DNA of 13,493 bases from Betaproteobacteria bacterium (GCA_003455595.1 DMQT01000278.1:1-13493); one strand, 5' to 3'. Positions 1 to 8,048 are shown, counted from the first letter of the stretch. Notes: a model not told the origin generated them from the sequence alone. Made by a program: numbers and translations.

Positions 1-941
1 TGTTCCTTGCCCTCTGCGTCGAACTTGTCGGCGTAATCGGCGGAAAGCCAGTCCGCCAGCGAGCCGATGGCGCGCAGCGGGGCCTTGAGGTCGTGGGAAA
101 CGACATAGGCGAAGCTTTTGAGTTCCTCGTTGGCACTTTCCAGCTCGTGCATCAAGAGCGCCCGTTGTTCTTCAGCGCGCTTACGCTCGCTGATGTCGCG
201 CACGGTTCCGGCGAACATACGTCGCTCGCTCAGGGGCATTTCGCCCACCCCCAGATCCATGGGAAAGGATGTGCCGTCTTTGCGCAGCCCCACCACCTCG
301 CGACCGATGCCGATAATTTTTTTCTCGCCGGTCTGCAGGTAGCGGGCGAGGTAACCGTCGTGTGCTTCGCGGTAGGGAGAGGGCATGAGCATGGAAACAT
401 TGTTTCCGGCCACCTCGGCCTCGCTGTAGCCGAACATGCGCTCGGCGGCAGGGTTGAAACGTTCGATGATGCCGCGTTCGTCGATGGTGACGATGCCGTC
501 CACGGCAGTGTCGAAGATTGCCCGCATGCGTGCGTCGCTCTCGCGCAGCGCCTCTTCGGCCTGCTTGCGGCGCGTGATGTCGTGAATCGTCGCCATCACC
601 AGCATCCCCTGCTCGGTCTTGAGCGGGGAGAGGCTCACGTCCACCGGGAACTCGCTGCCGTCCTGGCGCTGGCCGAGAAGCTCCATTCCCGTCCCCATAA
701 CGCGCGCGCTGGGCTGGGTGAAATAACCCGTGCGCTGGGAGCCGTGTGCCCGCCGGAAACGTTCCGGCAGCAGGATTTCCATCGGCTTTCCGATCAGTTC
801 CTTGAGTGGATAGCCGAAAAGCCGTTCGACCGGGGGGTTGGCAAGAATGATCCGACCTTCCCGGTCGGTGATGATCATTGCATCGGTGGCGGATTCCAAA
901 AGCCACTCAAGGCTTTTTCCCTCTAGAAGATGTTCTGTCAC
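1..941 (-). CDS. PAS-PAS sensor histidine kinase with FixL-like second PAS (partial, 3' end outside window)
   Basis: Reading the minus strand from a GTG at 941 gives 313 codons that run off the left edge. Residues about 10-123 form a PAS domain ([21 protein letters not shown]) followed by its PAC part ending [11 protein letters not shown]. Residues about 137-252 form a second PAS ([20 protein letters not shown], ending [13 protein letters not shown]). A short coiled coil ([17 protein letters not shown]) then leads into a HisKA dimerisation segment with the phospho-acceptor H283 in [20 protein letters not shown]. The ATP-binding domain must lie beyond the window. PAS2 keeps H194 and R214, 20 residues apart, in HDGYLARY and IIGIGR, matching the haem-proximal His and distal Arg of rhizobial FixL. 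A haem-based oxygen or gas sensor is therefore possible, but many PAS kinases of this family have no proven haem. No transmembrane segment is visible, so it is probably cytoplasmic. The start is uncertain: neither this GTG nor an in-frame GTG at 986 has a good Shine-Dalgarno. Its response regulator is not in the window. Confidence 0.85.
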   Translation of the reverse strand, partial: MTEHLLEGKSLEWLLESATDAMIITDREGRIILANPPVERLFGYPLKELIGKPMEILLPERFRRAHGSQRTGYFTQPSARVMGTGMELLGQRQDGSEFPVDVSLSPLKTEQGMLVMATIHDITRRKQAEEALRESDARMRAIFDTAVDGIVTIDERGIIERFNPAAERMFGYSEAEVAGNNVSMLMPSPYREAHDGYLARYLQTGEKKIIGIGREVVGLRKDGTSFPMDLGVGEMPLSERRMFAGTVRDISERKRAEEQRALLMHELESANEELKSFAYVVSHDLKAPLRAIGSLADWLSADYADKFDAEGKE

Positions 942-1237
942 GGGCTGTTGAATTCTTATAATAATAGACTTAAAAAATTGTAACACGGCACGTCCGGAAA
1001 TTACCCGTTCTCACCAGATGGTTTCCCGGCAGGCATGACTTCGCGGCGACCGGCTGGTTTGCAGCGGAAACCGGAACGCGCCGCAGCAGACAAGTTGCAA
1101 CGATATGCGTCACTTTTGGACAAAGTGCAAAATTATGGGTTTTTGAACCCCAAAACAGGACGCTTTAAAGGCACGAATAGGCGGGTTTTCTGCAAAATAC
1201 TTCCCACCCACTGCAATATTATGGTTCCAGTCTCATT
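942..1237. other. Non-coding spacer with small palindromes
   Basis: No credible gene was found here. It holds three short inverted repeats: CACTTT/AAAGTG around a 5-base loop (1111-1127), GGGTT/AACCC around TTTG (near 1137-1150), and GGTTT/AAACC (near 1066-1082). A 106-codon plus-strand frame (1035-1355) crosses the area but its last third is antisense to the hsdM relic and it resembles nothing I know. The stretch could include part of a dispersed intergenic repeat, which cannot be tested from one copy. Confidence 0.4.
955..983 (-). promoter_or_regulatory. Candidate sigma70 promoter for the histidine kinase gene
   Basis: On the minus strand TTACAA (983-978, 3 of 6 match to TTGACA) is followed after exactly 17 bases by TATAAG (960-955, 5 of 6 match to TATAAT), in an AT-rich patch unlike its surroundings. 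Transcription would begin near 948, leaving only about 7 bases before the GTG at 941, so the mRNA would be almost leaderless. That short leader would fit the absence of a Shine-Dalgarno, but the weak -35 makes this tentative. Confidence 0.25.
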
Positions 1238-1379
1238 GAACGATTCGTTGTCCTTCTCGAGGGCGCGCATCGCGTCGTCGATCAGCGTGACGATGGTCGG
1301 CTGCTTTAAACATTTCCGCCTCGAAACCGAGGTTGCCGCCGTTGCCGATTTTTGACGCGGGTTCAACCTCGATGTCGCT
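1238..1379 (-). pseudogene. hsdM: Relic of a type I restriction-modification DNA methylase gene (hsdM), internally deleted and frameshifted
   Basis: Two fragments of an HsdM N-terminal region are readable in different minus-strand frames. Upstream (about 1346-1296) the frame reads NGGNLGFEAEMFKAAD, the typical opening of HsdM proteins of the NGGNLGFEA-x-L-x-x-AADKLR type. In the next frame (1306-1238) it reads [20 protein letters not shown] and then ESF, which resembles the later HsdM segment usually written [30 protein letters not shown]. In intact proteins I recall roughly 80 residues between these parts; here they touch. The 12 bases AAAGCAGCCGAC (1307-1296) encode both the end of the first fragment (KAAD) and the start of the second (KQP plus the first bases of T). 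This fits a deletion between two short direct repeats. After ESF the homology stops and the frame continues as unrelated sequence to a stop at 1133. No hsdS, hsdR or catalytic NPPF/NPPY motif remains. The family match is from memory, not a search. Confidence 0.6.
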
Positions 1380-1443
1380 CGCTTTGTTATCGATAGCCGC
1401 TATACTGATCTCTGATCCTCGATCCGCTTTATTCTCTCAATGA

Positions 1444-1515
1444 CTACGCTATTTCCTGTGCGGCCAGCATTTTTTGTCGCACTTCATTCAAAAACCCCGC
1501 CGCTAACTCGGCGTC
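1444..1515 (-). pseudogene. Possible 23-codon gene remnant of unknown origin
   Basis: After the cysM stop and a second in-frame TAA, the same frame stays open for 23 codons to a TAG at 1446-1444. It reads like the C-terminal end of a real protein (AAGFLNEVRQKMLAAQ, helix-like, no rare residues) but has no start codon in a good position. It lies between cysM and the hsdM relic, so it may be another piece of a lost restriction-modification or addiction locus, or chance. I do not recognise the family. It overlaps the candidate cysM terminator. Confidence 0.25.
1490..1513 (-). terminator. Possible intrinsic terminator after cysM
   Basis: Minus strand CGCCG (1513-1509), loop AGTTAG, CGGCG (1502-1498), then GGG and TTTTT (1494-1490), starting 17 bases past the cysM stop codon. 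The 5-bp GC stem is short and three G residues separate it from the T-run, so it is weaker than the other two terminators in the window. Position at the end of the long operon supports it. The same bases are also part of a possible coding remnant. Confidence 0.45.
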
Positions 1516-1530
1516 TTAATGGCTAACCAG

Positions 1531-2424
1531 TCACGCAGGGAACACCCCCGTGGACAAGTACCGATCCCCTCGATCACACACGATGGAAACAATCACGGCA
1601 TTTTCCACTTGCTTAGACAATTCCAGCGCCGCGAACATCGCACCGCCCGACGAGACACCGGCGAAGATACCTTCCTCGCGCGCCAGGCGGCGGGTAGTTT
1701 CTTCGGCGTCATGCTGGCCGACGTAGAGCATCTGATCTATGCGCGAGAAGTCGCAGATTTTGGGTAGGTAGGCTGCGGGCCATTTGCGGATGCCGGGGAT
1801 TTGCGCGCCTTCGGTGGGCTGCACGCCGACGATCCGGATCGCGGGATTTTGTTCTTTCAGGTAGCGCGAGGTGCCCATGATGGTACCAGTGGTGCCCATG
1901 CTGCTGACGAAGTGGGTGATGCTGCCTTCGGTATCGCGCCAGATTTCCGGGCCGGTGCCTTCATAGTGCGCGAGCGGGTTGTCCGGGTTGGAGAACTGGT
2001 CGAGGATGATGCCTTGCCCTGCCGCCTGCATTGCGTTGGCGAGGTCGATGGAGGCTTCCATGCTACCTGCTTTCGGCGTCAGCATGATTTCGGCACCGAA
2101 GGCGCGCATGGTCTGGCGCCGCTCGATGGACAGGTGCTCGGGCATGATAAGGATCATCTTGTAACCGCGCATGGCAGCGGCCATCGCCAGCGCGATACCG
2201 GTGTTACCACTGGTGGCTTCGATCAGGGTGTCACCGGGCTTGATCTCGTCGCGTGCTTCGGCGCGGGCTATCATCGACAGGGCCGGACGGTCCTTCACCG
2301 AACCCGCCGGATTGTTGCCTTCAAGCTTGGCCAGAATGATGTTGCTGGTCTCACCCGGCATGCGTTTAAGCCGCACCAGCGGAGTGTTGCCGACAAAGTC
2401 TTCGATGCTTTTAAACTGCGGCAT
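1531..2424 (-). CDS. cysM: Cysteine synthase B (O-acetylserine sulfhydrylase)
   Basis: A 297-residue PLP enzyme of fold type II that makes cysteine from O-acetylserine and sulfide; CysM-type enzymes can also use thiosulfate, giving S-sulfocysteine. K44 in NPAGSVKDR is the expected PLP lysine. TSGNTG (71-76) is the substrate-binding loop and GTTGT (177-181) the phosphate-binding loop; GVSSGGA (256-262) follows. The form EATSGNTGIALAM and the length favour CysM over CysK. The protein is complete and ends DRYLSTGVFPA. The ATG lies 2 bases after the rfaD stop, with AGGGGAT upstream as Shine-Dalgarno, so it is the last gene of the lapA-to-cysM operon. Its link to heptose genes is a conserved neighbourhood in betaproteobacteria rather than a known biochemical connection. 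Confidence 0.95.
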   Translation of the reverse strand: MPQFKSIEDFVGNTPLVRLKRMPGETSNIILAKLEGNNPAGSVKDRPALSMIARAEARDEIKPGDTLIEATSGNTGIALAMAAAMRGYKMILIMPEHLSIERRQTMRAFGAEIMLTPKAGSMEASIDLANAMQAAGQGIILDQFSNPDNPLAHYEGTGPEIWRDTEGSITHFVSSMGTTGTIMGTSRYLKEQNPAIRIVGVQPTEGAQIPGIRKWPAAYLPKICDFSRIDQMLYVGQHDAEETTRRLAREEGIFAGVSSGGAMFAALELSKQVENAVIVSIVCDRGDRYLSTGVFPA

Positions 2425-2426
2425 GG

Positions 2427-3428
2427 CTACATCCCCTGTTTGGCGCGCAACACTTCGACATAACGCGCCGTACCCTGCTCCACCGTTAGCAGCGGCGCGT
2501 CGTAACCGGCACCGCGCAGAGCAGAAATATCGGCCTGGGTAAAGCTCTGATATTTGCCGTTGAGCGCCTCGGGGAAATCCATGTAGCTGACGATGCCCTG
2601 TGCCTGTAGCGCGGCCAGATCGAGCGGCGCTTCACCCGCATGCGCGCGGCAGGTGTTGATCACCGCCACCGCCACGTCGTTGAAGGTCTGGCTGCGCCCG
2701 GTGCCAAGATTGAAAATGCCGGACTGCTGGGGATGCTCTAGGAACCACATATTGACCGCCACCACGTCTTCCACCGACACGAAATCGCGCCGCTGTTCGC
2801 CATTGGGGTAACCATCGCAGCCTTCAAACAGCTTGACCTTGCCGTTAGCCTGATACTGGTTGAAAAAGTGGAGCGCCACCGACGCCATGCGCCCCTTATG
2901 CTGCTCGCGCGGGCCGTACACGTTGAAATAGCGAAAACCGACAATCTGCGCGCTTTTATCGTCCCACATGCGGCGCACCGCCTGGTCGAACAGGAACTTG
3001 GAATAGCCGTACACGTTGAGCGGCGATTCGTGCTCGCGCTGTTCGCTGAAGATGCTGCCCGCGCCGTACACCGAAGCCGATGACGCGTACAGAAACGCGG
3101 CGTTGTTTTCCTGGCAGAAGTTCAGCACGTCGAGCGAATAGCGGTAGTTGTTCTCCATCATGTAACGGCCATCCGTTTCCATGGTATCGGAGCAGGCACC
3201 TTCATGGAACACTGCCGCGACTGCATCATCCAGATCACCCGAATGGATGAGTTCCAGGAACTCGCGCTTGTCGAGATAATCCGCGATTTCGCAGTCGGTG
3301 AGGTTTTTGAACTTGTCGGCCTTGGTCAGGTTATCGACCGCGATGATGTCGATAATGCCGCGCTCATTCAGCGCCTTGACCAGATTGGCACCGATGAAAC
3401 CGGCTGCGCCTGTGACGATGTGGTACAT
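2427..3428 (-). CDS. rfaD: ADP-L-glycero-D-manno-heptose-6-epimerase
   Basis: A 333-residue extended short-chain dehydrogenase (also called HldD) that converts ADP-D-glycero-beta-D-manno-heptose to the L-glycero form, the last step in making the heptose donor for the LPS inner core. The N-terminal [11 protein letters not shown] (8-18) is the NADP-binding Rossmann turn. YASSASVYG holds S116, and YGYSK gives Y140 and K144. K178 in GPREQHKG matches, by position and context, the second catalytic residue known in E. coli Hld[12 protein letters not shown] is the family signature. The ATG follows the rfaE1 stop by 2 bases and has AAGGA as Shine-Dalgarno. It stands directly after the heptose kinase, so consecutive pathway steps are co-expressed. 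Confidence 0.97.
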   Translation of the reverse strand: MYHIVTGAAGFIGANLVKALNERGIIDIIAVDNLTKADKFKNLTDCEIADYLDKREFLELIHSGDLDDAVAAVFHEGACSDTMETDGRYMMENNYRYSLDVLNFCQENNAAFLYASSASVYGAGSIFSEQREHESPLNVYGYSKFLFDQAVRRMWDDKSAQIVGFRYFNVYGPREQHKGRMASVALHFFNQYQANGKVKLFEGCDGYPNGEQRRDFVSVEDVVAVNMWFLEHPQQSGIFNLGTGRSQTFNDVAVAVINTCRAHAGEAPLDLAALQAQGIVSYMDFPEALNGKYQSFTQADISALRGAGYDAPLLTVEQGTARYVEVLRAKQGM

Positions 3429-3430
3429 GA

Positions 3431-4363
3431 TTAATCCTTTGTAAAGAGTTCTTCCGGGTGCACCACCGCCGTACCAAGCTTGCCAACCACAATCCCCGCC
3501 GCCTGATTGGCCCAGCCGACGGCTTCGTCCAGCGCCATGCCGGTTGCCAGCATCACGCCCAGCGTCGCGATTACCGTATCGCCCGCGCCGCTGACGTCGA
3601 ACACTTCGCGCGCCACCGTGGCCTGATGAAATACGCCATCTGCAGTGAACAGCGTCATGCCTTCTTCGCTGCGCGTGACCAGCAGGCCCTTGAGATTCAA
3701 CGCATTGCGCAGCGCTTCTGCCTTGATACGGAATTCTGCTTCGGTTTTCCAGCTACCGGCCACTTCGCGGAACTCGCTGCGGTTCGGCGTCAGCAGCGTG
3801 GCATTTTGGTACAGGCTGTAATCGTCGCCCTTGGGGTCTACCAGCACCGGCACATTGTGCGCGTTTGCTGCTGCGATCATCGCCTTGATATGCGTCAGCC
3901 CGCCCTTGCCGTAGTCGGACAAAATTACCAGGTCATGATTCGGCAGCATGGCGTGAAAGCTGTCGAGCTTGTCGGCCAGCACGTCGTGACTCGGCGGCGT
4001 TTCAAAGTCGATGCGCAATAGTTGTTGCTGACGGCCAATCACCCGCAGCTTGATGATGGTATCCAGCGTGGCGTCGCGGTGCAGCCGGGCTTCGATGCCG
4101 TCCTCGCCCAGCAGCCGGGTGACGGCCGTACCCGCTTCATCGTCGCCGATCACCGACAACAATGCTGTGGACGCACCCAGTGCAGCGGCGTTGCGCGCCA
4201 CGTTGGCCGCGCCGCCGAGGCGCTCTTCCTGACGCGTGACCTTGACCACCGGCACCGGCGCTTCGGGTGATATACGTGCCACGTCGCCAAACCAGTAACG
4301 GTCGAGCATCACATCGCCCACCACCAGGATGCGTGCCGCCGCGATCTGTTGCGCCAGACTCAT
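3431..4363 (-). CDS. rfaE1: D-glycero-beta-D-manno-heptose-7-phosphate kinase (kinase-only RfaE1/HldA form)
   Basis: A 310-residue PfkB-family sugar kinase that phosphorylates D-glycero-D-manno-heptose 7-phosphate at C1 in the ADP-heptose route to LPS core. [13 protein letters not shown] (16-28) and [14 protein letters not shown] (50-63) form the sugar-binding half. DVSGAGDT (256-263) is the PfkB signature, with the anion hole GAGD and catalytic D262. E. coli HldE is about 477 residues and carries a C-terminal adenylyltransferase domain; here the protein ends right after the kinase domain. A separate rfaE2/hldC gene is therefore expected elsewhere in the genome and is not in this window. The ATG overlaps the ugd stop by 4 bases (ATGA), indicating translational coupling. 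Confidence 0.94.
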   Translation of the reverse strand: MSLAQQIAAARILVVGDVMLDRYWFGDVARISPEAPVPVVKVTRQEERLGGAANVARNAAALGASTALLSVIGDDEAGTAVTRLLGEDGIEARLHRDATLDTIIKLRVIGRQQQLLRIDFETPPSHDVLADKLDSFHAMLPNHDLVILSDYGKGGLTHIKAMIAAANAHNVPVLVDPKGDDYSLYQNATLLTPNRSEFREVAGSWKTEAEFRIKAEALRNALNLKGLLVTRSEEGMTLFTADGVFHQATVAREVFDVSGAGDTVIATLGVMLATGMALDEAVGWANQAAGIVVGKLGTAVVHPEELFTKD

Positions 4364-5682
4364 TGGCGGCCGATGGCCAGGTATTCAAACCCCGCCGCAC
4401 GTACGCTGGCCGGGTCGTACAGATTGCGGCCATCAAAAATAAGCGGTGCCTTGAGCGCGGCTTTCATGGCGCTGAAATCCGGGCTGCGGAACACTTTCCA
4501 CTCGGTCACAATCGCCAGCGCGTCAGCCCCTTGCAATGCCGCCATCGGCGTATCGACCAGGGTGAGCTGCGGATGCACGCCGTAAATACGCTGGGTTTCG
4601 TGGGTCGCCGCCGGGTCGTGCGCAATGACTTTTGCGCCGCGCGCCCATAAGCCCTCCATCAGCACGCGGCTGGGTGCCTCGCGCATGTCGTCGGTATTGG
4701 GCTTGAATGCCAGACCCCACACGGCAAATGTTCTGCCACTCAGGTCGGTGCCGAAATGCGCGACGATCTTGTCCAGCAAGACATGCTTCTGTGCATCATT
4801 AGCGACTTCGACCGCGTCGATGACATGCATCGGCGCGCCATATTCCGCCGCGGTACGACGCAAGGCCTGCACGTCCTTGGGGAAGCACGAACCGCCGTAA
4901 CCGCAGCCGGGGTAGAGGAAGTGATAACCAATGCGCGGGTCGGAGCCGATGCCATGACGCACGTTTTCGATGTCGGCACCGAGTTTTTCCGCCAGATTCG
5001 CCAGCTCGTTCATGAACGAAATACGTGTCGCCAGCATGGCGTTAGCAGCATATTTGGTCAGCTCGGCGGATCGAATATCCATCGTGATCAGGCGTTCGTG
5101 ATTACGCTGGAAAGGTGCATACAACGTACGCATCAGCTGGGTGGCGTGCTCGTTGTCGGTGCCGATGACGATGCGGTCTGGACGCATGAAATCTTCCACC
5201 GCCGCGCCTTCCTTGAGAAATTCCGGGTTGGACGCGATGCTGAACGCCAGCTTGGCGCCACGCGCATCCAACTCCTCCTGCAAAGCGGCGCGCACCTTGT
5301 CGGCGGTGCCCACTGGCACGGTGGATTTGTCCACCACCAGCTTGTACTCGGTCATGTGTTTGCCAATATTGCGTGCAGCAGCCACCACGTATTGCAGATC
5401 GGCTGAGCCGTCTTCATCCGGCGGCGTGCCAACCGCGATGAACTGGATTTCGCCGTGATGCACGGCGGCTTCCACATCGGTGGTGAAATGCAGCCGCCCC
5501 GCCGCCACGTTACGCTTGACCATGTCCTCCAGGCCGGGCTCGTAAATCGGGATGCCGCCGCCATTCAGAATCGCGATCTTGTTTGCGTCCACGTCCAGAC
5601 ACAGGACATCGTTGCCAACCTCAGCCAGACAAGTGCCACTCACCAGGCCCACATAGCCGGTGCCAATTACAGTAATCTTCAT
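4360..5682 (-). CDS. ugd: UDP-glucose 6-dehydrogenase
   Basis: A 440-residue NAD-dependent enzyme that oxidises UDP-glucose in two steps to UDP-glucuronate, a precursor for capsule, exopolysaccharide and LPS sugars. [20 protein letters not shown] (7-26) is the NAD-binding Rossmann motif. TKYAANAM (209-216) supplies active-site K210 and N214. The catalytic nucleophile is C266 in [10 protein letters not shown]. The C-terminal UDP-binding domain contains [19 protein letters not shown]. Length and motifs are normal for the family. It overlaps pyrF upstream and rfaE1 downstream by 4 bases each (ATGA at both junctions). No glucuronate-using transferase or UDP-sugar epimerase is nearby, so the end use of UDP-glucuronate is not shown here. 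Confidence 0.95.
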   Translation of the reverse strand: MKITVIGTGYVGLVSGTCLAEVGNDVLCLDVDANKIAILNGGGIPIYEPGLEDMVKRNVAAGRLHFTTDVEAAVHHGEIQFIAVGTPPDEDGSADLQYVVAAARNIGKHMTEYKLVVDKSTVPVGTADKVRAALQEELDARGAKLAFSIASNPEFLKEGAAVEDFMRPDRIVIGTDNEHATQLMRTLYAPFQRNHERLITMDIRSAELTKYAANAMLATRISFMNELANLAEKLGADIENVRHGIGSDPRIGYHFLYPGCGYGGSCFPKDVQALRRTAAEYGAPMHVIDAVEVANDAQKHVLLDKIVAHFGTDLSGRTFAVWGLAFKPNTDDMREAPSRVLMEGLWARGAKVIAHDPAATHETQRIYGVHPQLTLVDTPMAALQGADALAIVTEWKVFRSPDFSAMKAALKAPLIFDGRNLYDPASVRAAGFEYLAIGRQ

Positions 5683-6389
5683 GCTTTTCTCTCCCTATTA
5701 GCGATTTCATTTTGAATATTGAGCAGCGCCTGTAATGGGCTGCTTGCATGCGTAATCGGACGACCGATTACCAGATAATCAGCACCTGCATTGAGCGCAG
5801 CGATGGGCGTCATGACGCGTTGCTGGTCTCCCAATGCGGCGTCAGCCGGACGGATACCCGGCGTGACCAAACAAAAGTCCGCACCCAGCGCCTGTTTGAG
5901 CAGACTGGCTTCCTGTGCGGAACACACCACGCCATCCAGCCCGTTGACCTGGCTCAGCCGCGCCAGCCGCAACACCGCTTCCTGCGGTGACCCGAGCAGG
6001 CCAATGTCGGCCATATCCGCTGCCCCCATGCTGGTGAGCAAAGTCACCGCAATCAGGCGTGGACGGTCGTGTACTTCGCCCAGTGCGGTACGCGCCGCCT
6101 GCAACATCGCCGCACCGCCCAGAGCATGCACATTCATCATCCACACGCCCAGCCGCGCGGCGGCCTGACACGCCAACGCCACAGTAGTGGGAATGTCATG
6201 GAATTTCAGATCGAGAAACACAGTAAAACCGGCTTTGGTCAGTCCTTCTACGAACCCCGGCCCGGCTGCGGTAAAAAGCTGTTTGCCAACCTTGAGGCGG
6301 CACAGCTGCGGGTCAAGTTGCTGCACCAGCAGCATGGCACTGGCAGCGTCGGGATAATCCAGTGCGACGATGATTTTAGGGTCGTTCAT
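5679..6389 (-). CDS. pyrF: Orotidine-5'-phosphate decarboxylase
   Basis: A 236-residue TIM-barrel enzyme that decarboxylates OMP to UMP, the last step of de novo pyrimidine synthesis. The catalytic set is visible: K33 in LKVGK, D60, K62 and D65 in [11 protein letters not shown], and the phosphate-binding TPGIRP (176-181) and GRPI (209-212). The frame stays open to 6473, but the extra 28 codons would lie inside lapB and are not family-like. The ATG at 6389 gives the usual start [11 protein letters not shown] and the usual length. It overlaps the lapB stop by 4 bases (ATGA), with AGAGAAG as Shine-Dalgarno inside lapB. UMP feeds UTP for UDP-glucose, the substrate of the next gene's product Ugd, though this link is only an inference. 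Confidence 0.95.
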   Translation of the reverse strand: MNDPKIIVALDYPDAASAMLLVQQLDPQLCRLKVGKQLFTAAGPGFVEGLTKAGFTVFLDLKFHDIPTTVALACQAAARLGVWMMNVHALGGAAMLQAARTALGEVHDRPRLIAVTLLTSMGAADMADIGLLGSPQEAVLRLARLSQVNGLDGVVCSAQEASLLKQALGADFCLVTPGIRPADAALGDQQRVMTPIAALNAGADYLVIGRPITHASSPLQALLNIQNEIANRERKA

Positions 6390-7546
6390 TCTTCTCTTTT
6401 CTGCGGCGGAAAGCTGTCCCAACTGCCACATGCCGGACAATGCCAAAAAAACTTGCGCGCCTTGAAGCCGCAACTTTCACACTGGTACATGGATTGACGC
6501 TGACTGTAATTCTGCACCAGACCCTTGATGATTTGCAGGTCGTGGCGGCGCTCGCTTGGCGCCTCCAGCAATTCTGCTTCAAGGAAACGATCCAGCCCGC
6601 GTAAACTGGGGCTGCGCGCCAGTTCATCACGCGCCAGTTGGTAGGCAGCGGCAGCACCCTGTAATTTCAATGTGCCGACAAACAACGCATTAAATATCTC
6701 GAAAGAAGGATGCCGCGCCAGCGTCGCGCGCAACCAGCCCAGGCCTTCGGCTTCACGGCCCAGTTCACGGTAACAATCCATAATGCGCTCGGTCACCAGT
6801 GCCAGGTGCGCCACGCTCTGGCTCTCCACGCGTTTCCAAATGGCAATGGCGGCTTCCTGCCGTCCGCTGGCGGCTTCGATCTCGCCGAGTATCAGGTTGG
6901 CGCGCACGCATTCCCGATGCACCTCCAGCGCCTCGTGCAAATGTGCACGCGCGGCAGCGCTATCACCGTGGACGTTTTCGATACTTGCCAGTTCGCACAA
7001 ATAGTGAGCAATTTCGGTGTGATAGGTCTGATTCGAGCTTTGCTGCAATTCGCGCGCAGCGGCGATGGCTTTGTGCCAATCTTTAACCTGCACATAAATA
7101 TCCAGCAGAAAACGGCGTGCCTGACTAGCATAGGTCGTGTTTTCCATCTGATTGAATATGGCTTCGGCACGGTCCAGCAAACCCGCCTTGAGATAATCCT
7201 GGCCTAATTCAGACAATGCCTTGAGTTTTTGTTCCTGCGCCAGATCATCACGCTCAACCAGATTTTGATGCATACGAATCGCGCGTTCAACTTCGCCGCG
7301 CTTGCGGAACAGGCCACCCAGGGCAAAGTGCAGTTCAACAGTTTCGTTGTCGACCGTCATGACCTCAATAAATGCCTCGATGGCTTTATCAGGCTGCTCA
7401 TTGAGCAGATAACTCAGGCCTTTAAAATATGACGCAGGCAAACTGCGTGATTCACTCATGGCGTGCCGAATATCCACGCGCGCGGCCAGCCAGCCAAGGC
7501 CAAAAAATAATGGCAGCGCGAGCAACCACCAGAGTTCAAATTCCAT
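6386..7546 (-). CDS. lapB: LPS assembly regulator LapB (YciM), TPR protein with rubredoxin-like zinc domain
   Basis: A 386-residue inner-membrane protein; E. coli LapB is 389. LapB binds the protease FtsH and promotes breakdown of LpxC, so setting the rate of lipid A synthesis, and it interacts with PbgA/LapC. The N-terminal helix [19 protein letters not shown] (about 4-22) anchors it, with the rest in the cytoplasm. Several TPR units follow, for example [20 protein letters not shown] and [20 protein letters not shown]. The C-terminal rubredoxin-like knob has all four metal cysteines as two CxxC pairs, C356/C359 and C370/C373. The gene lies 50 bases after lapA and overlaps pyrF by 4 bases, placing a regulator of LPS synthesis upstream of three LPS-precursor genes. 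No strong Shine-Dalgarno is visible before the ATG. Confidence 0.96.
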   Translation of the reverse strand: MEFELWWLLALPLFFGLGWLAARVDIRHAMSESRSLPASYFKGLSYLLNEQPDKAIEAFIEVMTVDNETVELHFALGGLFRKRGEVERAIRMHQNLVERDDLAQEQKLKALSELGQDYLKAGLLDRAEAIFNQMENTTYASQARRFLLDIYVQVKDWHKAIAAARELQQSSNQTYHTEIAHYLCELASIENVHGDSAAARAHLHEALEVHRECVRANLILGEIEAASGRQEAAIAIWKRVESQSVAHLALVTERIMDCYRELGREAEGLGWLRATLARHPSFEIFNALFVGTLKLQGAAAAYQLARDELARSPSLRGLDRFLEAELLEAPSERRHDLQIIKGLVQNYSQRQSMYQCESCGFKARKFFWHCPACGSWDSFPPQKREE

Positions 7547-7596
7547 GCTGTTTTTTTAACGCGCCTGACGGCGGGCATCCGGGTTAATTATCGTTT

Positions 7597-7884
7597 TCAC
7601 GTGTCTTTATCGGCCTGATAAGAAACATCAGCCAGGATTTTGCGTGCTTGCTCATTTTTGCGGAACGCCACCAGCTCGCGTCGCTGACGAAACAGATAGC
7701 CCATGCACGCTGCCACACCGACTGCCGCACCCGCTACAAAAAACACCAGTATCACCAGCACCAACGGTGTCTGCCACTCATAGCCGAGATAATAACGTAG
7801 CGTGACAACATCGCTGTTGCGCGCCGCAAATCCCAACAGCAGAATAAACAAAGCGCCTTTCAAAAGCCAACCGAGATAATGCAT
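7597..7884 (-). CDS. lapA: LPS assembly protein LapA (DUF1049 membrane protein)
   Basis: A 95-residue small membrane protein. Two hydrophobic segments are clear: GWLLKGALFILLLGFAA (about 5-21) and PLVLVILVFFVAGAAVGVA (about 40-58). Between them lies NSDVVTLRYYLGYEWQ, where the NxxxVxLxY pattern is typical of LapA. A basic cytoplasmic tail follows (RQRRELVAFRKNEQARK). In E. coli LapA is encoded just before lapB and takes part with it in control of LPS assembly; its exact role is less clear than that of LapB. It is the first gene after the ihfB terminator, so it should have its own promoter in the 7885-8013 interval. The ATG at 7884 has only a weak Shine-Dalgarno (ACGG). Confidence 0.9.
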   Translation of the reverse strand: MHYLGWLLKGALFILLLGFAARNSDVVTLRYYLGYEWQTPLVLVILVFFVAGAAVGVAACMGYLFRQRRELVAFRKNEQARKILADVSYQADKDT

Positions 7885-7914
7885 ATACCGTTGCCCAATC
7901 CAATCTAATGCGTG

Positions 7915-7920
7915 ATTTTA
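7915..7920 (-). promoter_or_regulatory. Possible -10 element for lapA
   Basis: TAAAAT on the minus strand (5 of 6 match to TATAAT), 31 bases before the lapA start and downstream of the ihfB terminator, where a promoter is expected. No convincing -35 box is found at 16-18 bases upstream, so the call rests mainly on position. Confidence 0.2.
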
Positions 7921-8013
7921 ACCCAGAAATCTCAATTGGACCGGCGGGTAAGCGGGTTTTTACGGCACACAAGGTGTTTCAAAACCCTCAGCATCGCAGC
8001 AATAAAGACGAAC

Positions 8014-8048
8014 AAAAAAAACGGCATATCTCGCGACATGCCGTTTTT
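8014..8048 (-). terminator. Strong intrinsic terminator after ihfB
   Basis: The minus strand reads AAAAACGGCAT (8048-8038), a 10-base loop, ATGCCGTTTTT (8027-8017), and the T-run continues to 8014 for 8 T in all. The perfect 11-bp inverted repeat with a GC core and T-run is a textbook Rho-independent terminator. It lies 18 bases past the ihfB stop and should separate rpsA-ihfB from lapA-lapB. The opposite strand also has a T5 run, so it could work in both directions. Confidence 0.9.

Noticed and set aside
181..906. 241-codon minus-strand frame rich in Arg, His and Gly
   Set aside because: It is a shifted frame of the kinase gene; the correct frame gives recognisable PAS and H-box motifs.
93..926. 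277-codon plus-strand open frame over the kinase region
   Set aside because: It is antisense to a clear PAS-PAS-HisKA reading frame on the minus strand and shows no family features; GC-rich codon structure keeps the opposite strand open.
1035..1355. 106-codon plus-strand frame in the gene-free spacer
   Set aside because: Its end is antisense to the hsdM relic, no good ribosome site precedes it and the product resembles nothing I know.
1801..2463. 220-codon plus-strand frame over cysM
   Set aside because: It is antisense to cysM, which has all active-site motifs.
4756..5406. 216-codon plus-strand frame over ugd
   Set aside because: It is antisense to ugd with no domain features; the same applies to the plus-strand frames over rpsA, aroA-cmk and tyrA.
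6390..6473. Longer pyrF start (264 residues)
   Set aside because: The extra 28 codons lie within lapB and are unlike PyrF; the ATG at 6389 gives the family start and an ATGA overlap.
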